The notes: generated by a model from the letters alone, not told the origin. Numbered from the stretch's first letter, positions 15,509 to 22,947 are shown. The stretch: DNA of 46,547 nt from Vibrio sinus (GCF_023634645.1 NZ_JAMKMR010000028.1:1-46547); one strand, 5' to 3'. Made by a program: numbers and translations.

Positions 15509-15859
15509 ATGTCGAAAATTAGAATAAGGTACCACTATGGCTCGGTAGTGATGGATGAGCACGGTGTTTTAGAAAATCATAAGGCTATATGTGGTGCCAC
15601 AGTAGAGGTTCTATCAAAATACGGCCCCCCTATTCGATTGCCATATCTGGGAGTAAGAAACTTTGAACGAGAGTCTTTATTGCCAGTTCAATTTGTAAAG
15701 ATTAAAGGAATAATTACGTATTTCCCTGAAAGTAATTCTTTGTTTACTAAAGGAATAGATCTTAGGCTAGATCATTACTGTGTAGGAATATTCGATTGCA
15801 ACGGAATTTTCTTGGCGTTGGATGACGATAGGCCAATGTCTTACCCACTTTCTAAGTAA
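15509..15859 (+). CDS. Unknown protein under LexA control
   Basis: 116 residues from ATG 15509, chosen because the LexA box and a TATAGT sequence sit directly upstream; a longer in-frame version would start inside the LexA-controlled region. No domain is recognised. The sequence is beta-rich (MSKIRIRYHYGSVVMDEHG ... LPVQFVKIKGIITYFPES), with no signal peptide or membrane segment. Host LexA should repress it and DNA damage should release it, independently of CI. Candidate roles include an antirepressor, an SOS-linked toxin or a late-phase helper; none is supported by motif. Confidence 0.7.
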   Translation: MSKIRIRYHYGSVVMDEHGVLENHKAICGATVEVLSKYGPPIRLPYLGVRNFERESLLPVQFVKIKGIITYFPESNSLFTKGIDLRLDHYCVGIFDCNGIFLALDDDRPMSYPLSK

Positions 15860-15871
15860 TCAGGGAGTAGC

Positions 15872-15900
15872 TTGAAAATACAGCGAAATGTAAATACAAT
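15872..15900 (+). promoter_or_regulatory. brnTA promoter
   Basis: TTGAAA (15872-15877), a 17-bp spacer and TACAAT (15895-15900). The dyad ATGTAAATACAATGTACAT covers the -10 region and is a likely BrnA/BrnTA operator. The predicted start of transcription falls at the BrnT ATG (15907), so the mRNA may be leaderless. Confidence 0.65.
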
Positions 15901-15906
15901 GTACAT

Positions 15907-16194
15907 ATGATAAAGTTTGATTGGGACCCGGCGAAAGCTGAGACAAATATCAAGAAGCATGGCATATCCTTTGAGGAAGCATCGTCTGTATTTTATGACG
16001 AATATGCTCTTCAATTTTTTGATGATAGCCACTCCAACGATATTGAAGATAGGTTCTTGATGCTTGGTATGAGTAATAACCTTAATGTTTTAATTGTTTG
16101 TCACTGTGAGAGAGATGATGGCAATACTATAAGGATAATATCATCCAGAAAAGCAACTAAGAACGAAGCGAAACACTACCGAAGGGGGCATTAA
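15907..16194 (+). CDS. brnT: BrnT-family toxin (RNase)
   Basis: 95 residues. The start IKFDWDPAKAETNIKKHGISFEEASSVF and the later RFLMLGMSNNLNVLIVCHCER ... IRIISSRKATKNEAKHYRRG match the BrnT family, RelE-like ribonucleases that arrest translation. It is followed one base later by brnA, the standard toxin-first order. Such a pair on a phage-plasmid would stabilise the replicon after segregation loss. Confidence 0.9.
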   Translation: MIKFDWDPAKAETNIKKHGISFEEASSVFYDEYALQFFDDSHSNDIEDRFLMLGMSNNLNVLIVCHCERDDGNTIRIISSRKATKNEAKHYRRGH

Positions 16195-16195
16195 T

Positions 16196-16414
16196 ATGAA
16201 AGATGAATATGATTTTTCAACAATGAAGTCTCGGAAAAATCCTTATGCAAGTAAGTTGAAGAAACCCGTGACTATTCGGCTTAGCGAGGATGTAATTAGC
16301 TATTTTAAGGAAATGGCAGAAGAGTCGGATATCCCGTATCAAAGCCTTATAAACCTTTACTTGCGAGATTGCGCCACTAAGCACCGAAAACTAGAAATGA
16401 GTTGGAAAAAATAA
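16196..16414 (+). CDS. brnA: BrnA-family antitoxin
   Basis: 72 residues with a C-terminal ribbon-helix-helix module: KPVTIRLSEDVISYFKEMAEESDIPYQSLINLYLRDCA. BrnA binds and neutralises BrnT and represses the operon through the dyad at the promoter. It begins one base after brnT and is followed by an intrinsic terminator at 16415. Confidence 0.9.
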   Translation: MKDEYDFSTMKSRKNPYASKLKKPVTIRLSEDVISYFKEMAEESDIPYQSLINLYLRDCATKHRKLEMSWKK

Positions 16415-16440
16415 AGGGTTGCCATTGGGTGACCTTTTTT
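16415..16440 (+). terminator. Terminator of brnTA
   Basis: GGTTGCC-ATTG-GGTGACC forms a 7-bp stem with G-U pairs, followed by six T residues. Confidence 0.7.
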
Positions 16441-16564
16441 ATTTCTTGTTATAGGAACCTGCCTTCAGAATCACACTGTTCGCTAGTAAATAGAAATAAG
16501 ACTGGCCTTCGTATTTCGTACAAACTAGTGTCGTTCATGACTTCAACATAGCCGGGAGAAAGTC

Positions 16565-16822
16565 ATGTTTAGCATTAAAATGGGTCAAGACGCCCTAGTT
16601 AAAAATATCTTAGAGAGTGGTGCCTTTGGGCCGCGAACAGTAGATGAATTGCTGACGGAGAATACAAGCCAGTCAGAAGCAAGCTTTTACCATGTAGGTT
16701 TTGTATTGGAACAACTTGTTAGTGTTGGTTGCATGATAAAAATAGATGATGGTCGATACATTACCTCAGATAAAGGCGAGTCTATACTAGATCACATAAA
16801 CACTACATATTGTGTCAAATAA
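16565..16822 (+). CDS. Small winged-helix-like protein
   Basis: 85 residues from ATG 16565, with GGGAGAAAGTC upstream. The pattern FGPRTVDELLTENTSQSEASFYHVGFVLEQLVSVGCMIKIDDGRYITSDKG resembles a compact winged helix: three helices, then a beta-hairpin wing. It stands alone between the brnTA terminator and the late promoter. It may regulate the nearby late promoter or its own gene. Function inferred only from fold-like pattern. Confidence 0.55.
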   Translation: MFSIKMGQDALVKNILESGAFGPRTVDELLTENTSQSEASFYHVGFVLEQLVSVGCMIKIDDGRYITSDKGESILDHINTTYCVK

Positions 16823-16844
16823 AAACAAAAACACAATATATAGC

Positions 16845-16873
16845 TTGAAAAAGGGGGGAGGGTGGTATATAAA
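16845..16873 (+). promoter_or_regulatory. Candidate late promoter (pR'-like)
   Basis: TTGAAA (16845-16850), a 17-bp G-rich spacer (AAGGGGGGAGGGTGGTA) and TATAAA (16868-16873). It lies upstream of the lysis/morphogenesis genes and ~80 bp before an intrinsic terminator, the layout of Q-controlled late promoters. The odd G-rich spacer could hold a Q-binding element. Confidence 0.6.
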
Positions 16874-16954
16874 AAACCTATCATGCGATATTTTCATTCA
16901 TTAAATAATGGATTTACGTTATGAATAGATAATTTGTATATTAGCTTTACCTAG

Positions 16955-16981
16955 AACCTCGCCAATGGTGGGGTTTTTTTA
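16955..16981 (+). terminator. Leader terminator of the late operon (tR'-like)
   Basis: AACCTCGCC-AAT-GGTGGGGTT pairs along 9 bp (two G-U pairs) and is followed by a T-run to 16980. Transcription from the late promoter should stop here, giving a leader RNA of ~100 nt unless an antiterminator acts. Confidence 0.8.
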
Positions 16982-16984
16982 TAC

Positions 16985-17185
16985 ATAGAGGCAGCCACGA
17001 GTACCAGAGACTTGCTTAACTTAGAAACCGTTAAGTGAAGAGGAAGCTCCTATTCTCGGCAATTGAATGGGCGACTGTGAAGTGCTGGAACACGTCACAG
17101 CCATTTGACCTATCACGCTAGTCATAAGCCAAACCAAGGCCCACACAGCTCTGCAGAGCGATGTGGAGTTTACACGAAAGTGAAA
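16985..17185 (+). ncRNA. Structured RNA leader upstream of com-methyltransferase (candidate)
   Basis: This non-coding stretch is dense in hairpins on the + strand. CTTAAC-N9-GTTAAG lies near 17017-17037. CTGTGA-A-GTG-loop-CAC-G-TCACAG lies near 17077-17102. CCACACAGCTCTGC with AGAGCGATGTGG lies near 17142-17168. A reading frame runs through it but begins TTG without a ribosome site. It directly precedes com, so it may be a regulatory leader or a separate RNA. Fold and function are not established. Confidence 0.4.
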
Positions 17186-17188
17186 CTT

Positions 17189-17299
17189 ATGACATTACTA
17201 AAAGAATTACGTTGTCCAGTATGCAATAAATTGCTGTGCCGATTTCGCGGTTCGGTTGAGGTGAAATGTACTCGTTGCAAAAAACTGGTAAAAAAATAG
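17189..17299 (+). CDS. com: Com-like zinc-finger translational activator
   Basis: 36 residues from ATG 17189. Two CxxC pairs, RCPVCNKLLC and VKCTRCKKL, form a single zinc finger as in phage Mu Com, which binds mRNA and opens the start of the downstream mom gene. Here the next gene is a DNA methyltransferase whose start lies behind a hairpin (17309-17327). A longer version from TTG 17105 is unlikely because the upstream part looks like structured RNA. Com identity is strong from motif plus context. Confidence 0.85.
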   Translation: MTLLKELRCPVCNKLLCRFRGSVEVKCTRCKKLVKK

Positions 17300-17308
17300 A
17301 GTACCTAG

Positions 17309-17327
17309 AGTGCCAATAGGAGGCACT
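17309..17327 (+). promoter_or_regulatory. Translational-operator hairpin over the methyltransferase ribosome site
   Basis: AGTGCC-AATAGGA-GGCACT forms a perfect 6-bp stem that traps the Shine-Dalgarno AGGAGG (17318-17323) and abuts TTG 17328. This is the geometry expected of a Com-controlled translational switch, as for Mu com/mom. Confidence 0.65.
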
Positions 17328-18374
17328 TTGAGGCACTTACTTTTTAATGGGCAAGTTCATTTAGCGAATGCAGACTGCCTAACTTATTTAAAAACACTAC
17401 CAGAGAATAGTGTTGATCTTATAGTGACCGATCCACCTTATTTTCAAGTTAAGAAAAATGCTTGGGATAATCAGTGGCCAGATGCTGAGTCCTTCTTAGC
17501 GTGGCTTGATGAGGTGTTATTGGAACTTTGGCGAGTATTAAAGCCATCCGGTTCTATATATCTATTTTGTGGTCATAAGCTTTCTGCAGATACTGAACTG
17601 CTTATGCGCCAGCGCTTTAACATTCTTAACCATATTATTTGGGCTAAACCAAGTGGCCCTTGGCGAAGAATGCGCAAGACTGACTTGCGTTCTTTTTTTC
17701 CTTCTACTGAAAGAATTTTATTTGCTGAACACTATGGTTCTGAAGGTCATGCTAAGGGTGTTGCTGGATATGCGACAAAATGTGCAGAGCTGAAGAGGGA
17801 AGTGTTTGAACCTCTGATTAACTATTTCAGACAAGCAAGAAAGTCCCTTGGGATATCAGCTAAAGAAATTAACATCGCGACAGGCACACAAATGTGCTCG
17901 CATTGGTTTAGCGCAAGTCAATGGAAATTGCCAAACGAAGAACAATACAAAAAGCTGCAGGCATTATTTAAAGAGCATGCAGGCCAGCTTGATCGCTCTC
18001 ATGAAGAGTTAACTCTAGAGTACGAAACGTTAAATAAAAACTATCAATCTCTGTGTCGTAATTACGATGAATTGAAAGCAGAGTATGAAAACTTGCGGCG
18101 TCCGTTCTCTGTGACCAGTGATGTTCCATACACCGACGTATGGACCTTTTCTCCAGTTCAATATTATCCGGGTAAACATCCCTGCGAGAAACCTGCCGAT
18201 TTGCTCGAGCATATTATTAGTGTGAGTAGCAGAGAGGGGTCGGTCGTGCTTGATGCATTTATGGGCTCAGGATCTACAGGTAAAGCTTGTTTGAAGCTTA
18301 ATCGACAATTCATCGGAATTGAAATGGAGGAGGGGACGTATCACGCAACGGTCGAATCCTTTCAACAGTTGTAG
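17328..18374 (+). CDS. DNA adenine/cytosine-N4 methyltransferase (DPPY type), Com-controlled
   Basis: About 348 residues from TTG 17328 (a GTG at 17310 in the same frame is the alternative). Motif IV DPPY is near residue 35 (VDLIVTDPPYF) and the SAM-binding motif I DAFMGSGSTG near 308, the order of beta-class methyltransferases. DPPY favours N6-adenine. An unusual charged coiled-coil insert (HEELTLEYETLNKNYQSLC...) fills the target-recognition part. No restriction partner is present, so it probably protects phage DNA from host restriction, the role Mom plays in Mu. The short SD-to-TTG spacing and the overlying hairpin imply tight translational control by Com. Confidence 0.9.
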   Translation: MRHLLFNGQVHLANADCLTYLKTLPENSVDLIVTDPPYFQVKKNAWDNQWPDAESFLAWLDEVLLELWRVLKPSGSIYLFCGHKLSADTELLMRQRFNILNHIIWAKPSGPWRRMRKTDLRSFFPSTERILFAEHYGSEGHAKGVAGYATKCAELKREVFEPLINYFRQARKSLGISAKEINIATGTQMCSHWFSASQWKLPNEEQYKKLQALFKEHAGQLDRSHEELTLEYETLNKNYQSLCRNYDELKAEYENLRRPFSVTSDVPYTDVWTFSPVQYYPGKHPCEKPADLLEHIISVSSREGSVVLDAFMGSGSTGKACLKLNRQFIGIEMEEGTYHATVESFQQL

Positions 18375-18400
18375 GACACGCATTGCGTGCAGGCTAGAAA

Positions 18401-18682
18401 ATGCTAGAAAAAAAACAGTTATGGCTAACGGCTTTAGCAGGTGGTGTTGCCAGTTTTTTCATTGCTAAAGGTGAGAAAGTCACTCAATTTTTTGCGTGGT
18501 TGTCTGCTTTCTTGGGCGCTTTTTCTGTTAGTGAACTAGGGGTTATAGGTGGCCTAGTTTTAGGTCTTGCCTCTTTCTTTCTTACATGGACTTATAAACA
18601 TAAGAACCACACTTTGCTTAAGAGCAAAATAGAAAGAGGTGAGTCAGTTGAAGCATTTCTTGATGAGGATGATAGAGCATGA
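18401..18682 (+). CDS. Holin
   Basis: 93 residues with about three hydrophobic segments (LWLTALAGGVASFFIA, FFAWLSAFLGAFSVS and VIGGLVLGLASFFLTWTY) and a charged tail. It starts 26 bp after the methyltransferase and overlaps the endolysin start by 4 bp. The partner endolysin appears to be a SAR type, so this is probably a pinholin that triggers depolarisation and lysis timing. Family by size, topology and position. Confidence 0.8.
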   Translation: MLEKKQLWLTALAGGVASFFIAKGEKVTQFFAWLSAFLGAFSVSELGVIGGLVLGLASFFLTWTYKHKNHTLLKSKIERGESVEAFLDEDDRA

Positions 18683-19209
18683 AACACGTAAAAAAAATCG
18701 TGTGTTCTGTCAGTGCAGTCATCGCTTTATTGGTTACAGGCACAGTCCCAAACAACATAAAAGTTTCACCACAAGGTTTAGAGTTGATCGGAAATGCGGA
18801 GCAATGCCGATTAACTCCATATAAATGTCCAGCTGGTTTGATTACGAATGGAATAGGAAATACCCACCAAGTTTCTCCTAAACCGATCACTCTTGAGAAA
18901 GTTGCTCAGGATTGGTCGAGTAACATTGAATCAGCTCAGAATTGTCTTGCTGCCACTACAAATATTGCTGCGTTGAGTCAGGGCCAAATTGATGCTTTCA
19001 CATCGTTCATATTTAACGTGGGTTGTACACGATACCAGCATAATTCAAATGGTAGCGAGACCCGTATTTACAAGAAGCTAAAAGCCGGAAAGTATGACTC
19101 TGCGTGTAGAGAACTGCGATTTTGGGTGTATGGCGATGGAAAAAGGTTAAAAGGTTTAGTTATTCGTCGCAAGAAGGAAATGAAGTTATGCCTTGGTTCA
19201 ATTTCTTAA
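18679..19209 (+). CDS. SAR endolysin, T4-lysozyme family (GH24 muramidase)
   Basis: 176 residues. A weakly hydrophobic N-terminal signal-anchor (VCSVSAVIALLVTGTV) precedes the catalytic region. The triad Glu41, Cys50, Thr56 (GNAEQCRLTPYKCPAGLIT) has exactly the E-9-C-6-T spacing of the P21 endolysin R21. It cleaves peptidoglycan after release from the membrane. Overlaps with holin and Rz indicate tight co-translation. Confidence 0.93.
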   Translation: MKHVKKIVCSVSAVIALLVTGTVPNNIKVSPQGLELIGNAEQCRLTPYKCPAGLITNGIGNTHQVSPKPITLEKVAQDWSSNIESAQNCLAATTNIAALSQGQIDAFTSFIFNVGCTRYQHNSNGSETRIYKKLKAGKYDSACRELRFWVYGDGKRLKGLVIRRKKEMKLCLGSIS

Positions 19210-19616
19210 AGCCTAGTATCCCTTACCTAATAGCTGTTTGTATTTGGCTTTTTATGTCTTATCAAAACTCTTCGATTAAATCAGAACTGGTTAAGGCCAA
19301 AGCTCAGAAAGAGAAAGCAGAGGCTAGTTTGACGTTAGCTTCTGAGTTTAACAAGTCATTAGTATCTTCAATCGAGATAGCAACTCAGCAACTAGAAGAT
19401 GCTAGAAAAGCATTTTTGACAAAAGAACATTTCAATGGGACTGCGGTCGCAAATGTTAACACTGCAGTAGATGAGCTCAGGGAGTTGGTAAATTATGAAA
19501 ATAGTTGTGGCGATGATCGCTTGCCTGAGCCTGTTATTGACAGGATGCGTGAGCACTACAAAACCCAAGGTCATCACTCAAGTGAAGACACAATACATCT
19601 TTCCACCAATGGCTGA
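19188..19616 (+). CDS. Inner-membrane spanin (Rz-like)
   Basis: 142 residues from ATG 19188, overlapping the endolysin end by 22 bp. One N-terminal membrane anchor (PYLIAVCIWLFMSYQ) is followed by a long coiled coil (KSELVKAKAQKEKAEASL ... STIEIATQQLEDARKAF-type repeats) and a polar tail, the i-spanin plan. An Rz1-type lipoprotein is encoded in another frame inside and beyond its 3' end. A ParB-like site at 19436 is embedded in the coding sequence as GTAVA. Confidence 0.85.
   Translation: MPWFNFLKPSIPYLIAVCIWLFMSYQNSSIKSELVKAKAQKEKAEASLTLASEFNKSLVSSIEIATQQLEDARKAFLTKEHFNGTAVANVNTAVDELRELVNYENSCGDDRLPEPVIDRMREHYKTQGHHSSEDTIHLSTNG
19436..19451. promoter_or_regulatory. ParB-binding centromere-like site, in the Rz gene
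   Basis: TGGGACTGCGGTCGCA is identical to sites at 25545 and 30449 and encodes G-T-A-V-A in each. The motif is close to the SopB-binding core of F. Confidence 0.7.
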
Positions 19617-19770
19617 TCTGTTGCCGTGCAAAGTGCCTTTTAGCGAGCCTCCTTACACAAGAAATGAAGCCTTAGTGCGAGATCTTATCTGGCTTACCTA
19701 TTTCAACATGTGTGCCAGACAAGTAGATAGAACTCGTCGATGGGTTGAAGAGAAGCAGCGACGAAAATGA
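19495..19770 (+). CDS. Outer-membrane spanin lipoprotein (Rz1-like)
   Basis: 91 residues with a lipoprotein signal ending in LLLTGC (Cys about 18). It is longer than lambda Rz1 (60) but positioned as Rz1, starting inside the Rz-like gene in a different frame and running 154 bp past it. Together with the i-spanin it fuses inner and outer membranes in the last step of lysis. Confidence 0.85.
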   Translation: MKIVVAMIACLSLLLTGCVSTTKPKVITQVKTQYIFPPMADLLPCKVPFSEPPYTRNEALVRDLIWLTYFNMCARQVDRTRRWVEEKQRRK

Positions 19771-19842
19771 ATGTATAACATTCGCACTTTGATATAGATA
19801 CTCCATACTTTTTCCTTGCCAGTACAGGCTTTTGTTACTTTT

Positions 19843-19867
19843 GCCCGAATATCATTCGGGCCTTTTA
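19843..19867 (+). terminator. Terminator after the lysis cassette
   Basis: GCCCGAAT-ATC-ATTCGGGC is a perfect 8-bp stem followed by CTTTT. Downstream packaging genes are on the same strand, so read-through or a separate promoter is needed. Confidence 0.8.
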
Positions 19868-19935
19868 TTGCTAATTACTTTTTCGAAAGTGCTTAGCAAT
19901 AGGGCCAGATGAACTAATAAGTAAGCGAGAAGAAA

Positions 19936-20115
19936 ATGAATAATACAGTTAAGCAATTCGAAGCAGTTCTGAATACTCAAGCCCATGCGTTGGAAGTAAT
20001 GATGACTAATCAGCCTACAACTACCCCTCGCCTGATGGAAGAAGCAATTCAGCTAATGGAAGAATCGGTTTGCAAAGCGATTCAAGCAGCTAAGCAAGTT
20101 GAACATACAGCATGA
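19936..20115 (+). CDS. Small helical protein upstream of the terminase
   Basis: 59 residues, preceded by GAGAAGAAA. It is Gln/Glu/Ala-rich and probably helical (MNNTVKQFEAVLNTQAHALEV ... LMEEAIQLMEESVCKAIQAA). It sits between the lysis terminator and the cos-like region. It may be a packaging or morphogenesis accessory; no family recognised. Confidence 0.6.
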   Translation: MNNTVKQFEAVLNTQAHALEVMMTNQPTTTPRLMEEAIQLMEESVCKAIQAAKQVEHTA

Positions 20116-20118
20116 GAA

Positions 20119-20134
20119 TGTGACCTCGGTCCCA
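20119..20134. promoter_or_regulatory. ParB-like or cosN-like dyad
   Basis: TGTGACCTCGGTCCCA keeps the arms of the ParB-type sites except one base, but its GACCTCG core also resembles the lambda/N15 cosN sequence. Position before the small terminase favours a cos role. Confidence 0.4.
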
Positions 20135-20200
20135 CGGGTCCTTTGGGGCATATCTGTGGACTACGGGTGTGTGAACGCGCAGTGGGTCGCTCGTTAAAAA
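20119..20200. other. Putative cos/packaging region
   Basis: This GC-rich, non-coding stretch (GACCTCGGTCCCACGGGTCC ... GTGTGTGAACGCGCAGTGGG) stands out from AT-rich surroundings and lies directly before the terminase genes, where cos-packaging phages carry cos. It is followed by an A/T tract near 20198-20220, a likely bend or terminase-binding area. The exact nick positions cannot be read from sequence. Confidence 0.5.
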
Positions 20201-20246
20201 TTTTTTTTATTTTTCTTAATTCCTACTTCCGCTTTTGAGAGGTTAA

Positions 20247-20864
20247 ATGAATGATTTATTTAACCCTGACAAAATTTATCGACAAAGGGATATAGCAGCG
20301 CTTCTGAAAATATCAGATAGGCAGCTTCGAACCCTTATATCAGAAGGGTTTATACCAGATGCAAAGCCTAGGTCTGGATTCGATCCTCTTGCATGTGTTC
20401 ATGCCTATATTACTTACAAAACAAAGTCGAAATCCTCTCAGGAAAAACCGGAAGTCGGGGCTGGAGAACCTGAACTCACCGAGGAAGAACAGTTTGAACG
20501 AAAAGAGAAACTGTTAAAGCTTGAAGAGCGCGAAGAGAAGCTGGCCATGATGAAAGCTAAGCGGCATTTATTCGAAAAGTCTTATGCGCCGATAGAAATT
20601 ATCGTCGACACGCTTCAACAAGTTGGTGCTCGGCTCGCAAGTCGTCACGACTCTTTAATCCCGAAAATGAAAATATCATATCCAGATTTACCTCAAGCTG
20701 CAGTGGAAGCTTTAGAGGCAGAACTTACGGCAGCAGTAAATGAGTGTGCAGACATCTTACCCGACCTCTCTGACTATGTGGACAGCGATCCAGAAAGCGG
20801 TCCGTCGTGGCTTGTCGGGGATGAAGAGGATTCTTCCAGTCACAGGAACGGAGTGGTGCGATAA
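20247..20864 (+). CDS. Terminase small subunit (Nu1-like)
   Basis: 205 residues. An N-terminal winged-helix DNA-binding part (KIYRQRDIAALLKISDRQLRTLISEGFIPDA) matches lambda Nu1-type small terminases, followed by an acidic helical region (LTEEEQFERKEKLLKLEEREEKLAMMKAKR). It would bind cos and deliver DNA to the large subunit, whose gene overlaps its 3' end. Confidence 0.85.
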   Translation: MNDLFNPDKIYRQRDIAALLKISDRQLRTLISEGFIPDAKPRSGFDPLACVHAYITYKTKSKSSQEKPEVGAGEPELTEEEQFERKEKLLKLEEREEKLAMMKAKRHLFEKSYAPIEIIVDTLQQVGARLASRHDSLIPKMKISYPDLPQAAVEALEAELTAAVNECADILPDLSDYVDSDPESGPSWLVGDEEDSSSHRNGVVR

Positions 20865-22737
20865 GCACTTCCGATTGCCAGCGGGTTCTTCGCAAACTTC
20901 AGGACAGTGGACCACCATGCCTTTGCAGATTGTTCCTCTTAATATGATGTGCAATCGAGCGATTCGCGTTTTTGTATGGCAGAAATCAGCGCGGATCGGT
21001 TATACCAAAGTGCTGGTTGGTGCAGTTAGTTCTCTACAAGATCAATACAGCACGAATATTGTTATCTATCAGCCAACAGAAGATGACGCAAAAGATTTTA
21101 CTATCGACGAAATTGACGCGGCATGGGAAGAAATGCCGATCATGCGGAAAATATTTCCGTTTCTTTTCTCAAATAACGAAAAAAACACCACTAAGAAAAA
21201 GGTTGGCCTTGGTTGGACACTCGATATAAAGGGTGCAGGTACGCCTAAAAATATGCGTCGCTTAACCAAAGGGGCTCTTTTTGGCGATGAGGTGGACGGA
21301 TGGGATTGGGAGCTGGGAAAAGAAGGCTCACCAATAAAATTAGCAAGAACTCGTTTAGAAGGTGCGGCCTTCCCGATGGAACGTTGGGGAACAACACCAA
21401 CGGTTGCTGGCGAGTCCCATATAGAAAACCTAATGGCTCAAGCCGACCTTACGTTTCGATTTTATCTTCCTTGCCCTCATTGTGGGCATGAACAGACTTT
21501 AGTTTGGGGTTCTCCTGACACTAAACATGGTATGAAATGGGATAACTCAAAAACCAGCATAAATGCGAAAGCAAGAACAGCTCATTACTCATGCATTAAC
21601 TGTCATGGCCAAGAAGAACATCAAGGAAAAATATACTACCACCAACTATCTAACATGCAGAAGGCTGGCCGTTGGGTTGCTGAAGATGGTACTTGGACAA
21701 AAGACGGAATACATTTCTTCTCAGAGTCAGGTGATAGTGAAGTCACACCTGAAAGTGTTGGTATTCATTGCTGGGCTGGATATAGCTTGAATCTTTCAAC
21801 AGGCTGGATTGGATTAGTGAAAGAATTTTTAAGTTGTAAAGGTGATCCTGCCAAACTCAAACCATTTGTGAACCTTGTTCTCGGAGAGTTATGGGAAGGC
21901 GACAACCGAGACAAACTCGATTGGGAGCTTCTAAAAAATCGTCGAGAAGTATGGTGGAAAGGCGAGCGAAAAGATAATCCAGTACCAGATAGGGCTTGTG
22001 TTCTTACAGGGGGCATTGATACCCAAGATGACCGGGTAGAGTTTTTTATTTGGGCATGGGGAGCAGGAGAAGAATGCTGGCTTATCGATCATATAGTTTT
22101 GCTCGGTGACTTATCGAGTGATGAGCTTAAAAAAGCTGCAGGAGAGCAACTCTATAACCAATACAAAAAATCAAACGGTGAAATCATGGATGTTCGTTTG
22201 TGGTGTTGGGATGCGATGGGACACAAGACTGACGACGTATACAGTATGAGCCGTAATCATGGCTCGTTGTGGGTCATCCCTATCCAAGGTGAAAACCAAT
22301 ACGGAAAACCTATCGCTAACTTCCCTCGTAAGAAAAATGGCAAAAAAGTCTATCTCACTCGCCTTGGTACCGATGGTATTAAAGCTCGGTTATATAGTCG
22401 ATTAGGGAAAGCACCCTCTTCTAGTGGTGAGGCAGTTCCCGGATGCATTCATTTTCCTGTAGATGATGAAATTTGCGGAGATGAATTTTTCAAGCAGCTT
22501 TGTAGTGCATCTAAAAAGTTAGAAATTAAGAAAAATGGCCAACGTGTATGGAGATGGATAAAGCAATACCATCCGTTTGATGAAGCTCTTGATGGGTGGA
22601 ACTATGCTCATGCAGCTTTAAATATTCTAGAGCAGCGGTTTGGTTTTGTATTAATTGAGCCAGAGGTTTCAGCACTAAAGAAAACCGTCAAAACTAGTGG
22701 AATACGAGCTGCAGCTGAGCGGCTAAAGGGAGGATAA
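20776..22737 (+). CDS. Terminase large subunit (lambda gpA-like)
   Basis: About 653 residues from ATG 20776 (GTG 20740 would add 12). The ATPase has a deviant Walker A, QKSARIGYTK, equivalent to KSARVGYSK of lambda gpA, and ALFGDEVDGWD as Walker B. A CPHCGHEQ zinc-like motif, the nuclease region (TGGIDTQDDRVEFFIWAWG) and PIQGENQYGKPIANFPRKKNGK also align with gpA. It cuts at cos and drives DNA into the prohead. It overlaps the small subunit by 89 bp. Confidence 0.95.
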   Translation: MWTAIQKAVRRGLSGMKRILPVTGTEWCDKHFRLPAGSSQTSGQWTTMPLQIVPLNMMCNRAIRVFVWQKSARIGYTKVLVGAVSSLQDQYSTNIVIYQPTEDDAKDFTIDEIDAAWEEMPIMRKIFPFLFSNNEKNTTKKKVGLGWTLDIKGAGTPKNMRRLTKGALFGDEVDGWDWELGKEGSPIKLARTRLEGAAFPMERWGTTPTVAGESHIENLMAQADLTFRFYLPCPHCGHEQTLVWGSPDTKHGMKWDNSKTSINAKARTAHYSCINCHGQEEHQGKIYYHQLSNMQKAGRWVAEDGTWTKDGIHFFSESGDSEVTPESVGIHCWAGYSLNLSTGWIGLVKEFLSCKGDPAKLKPFVNLVLGELWEGDNRDKLDWELLKNRREVWWKGERKDNPVPDRACVLTGGIDTQDDRVEFFIWAWGAGEECWLIDHIVLLGDLSSDELKKAAGEQLYNQYKKSNGEIMDVRLWCWDAMGHKTDDVYSMSRNHGSLWVIPIQGENQYGKPIANFPRKKNGKKVYLTRLGTDGIKARLYSRLGKAPSSSGEAVPGCIHFPVDDEICGDEFFKQLCSASKKLEIKKNGQRVWRWIKQYHPFDEALDGWNYAHAALNILEQRFGFVLIEPEVSALKKTVKTSGIRAAAERLKGG

Positions 22738-22947
22738 GTGTCAACACAGGAAAAGCTTATACAAGCTGAAGAGGCTTATCACAAATTGCAAACGGGCACG
22801 ATGGCCGTATCGATCATGAAAGATGGTCGACGTGTTGATTTCAATCGGGCCAACATTCATCAATTAAAAAACTATATCGACGAATTAAAAGCGCAGCTAG
22901 GGACTCCAAGCTCGCGTAGGCGACCACCTGCAGGAGTGATTTTCTGA
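22738..22947 (+). CDS. Head-tail joining protein (gpW-like)
   Basis: 69 residues from GTG 22738, with GGGAGG upstream. The sequence EKLIQAEEAYHKLQTGTMAVSIMKDGRRVDFNRANIHQLKNYIDELKAQLG matches lambda gpW, which caps the portal after packaging. Its stop overlaps the portal start (TGATG). Confidence 0.92.
   Translation: MSTQEKLIQAEEAYHKLQTGTMAVSIMKDGRRVDFNRANIHQLKNYIDELKAQLGTPSSRRRPPAGVIF

Noticed and set aside
17105..17188. N-terminal extension of com from TTG 17105
   Set aside because: The stretch lies in hairpin-rich leader sequence and lacks a ribosome site; known Com proteins begin just before the first CxxC.
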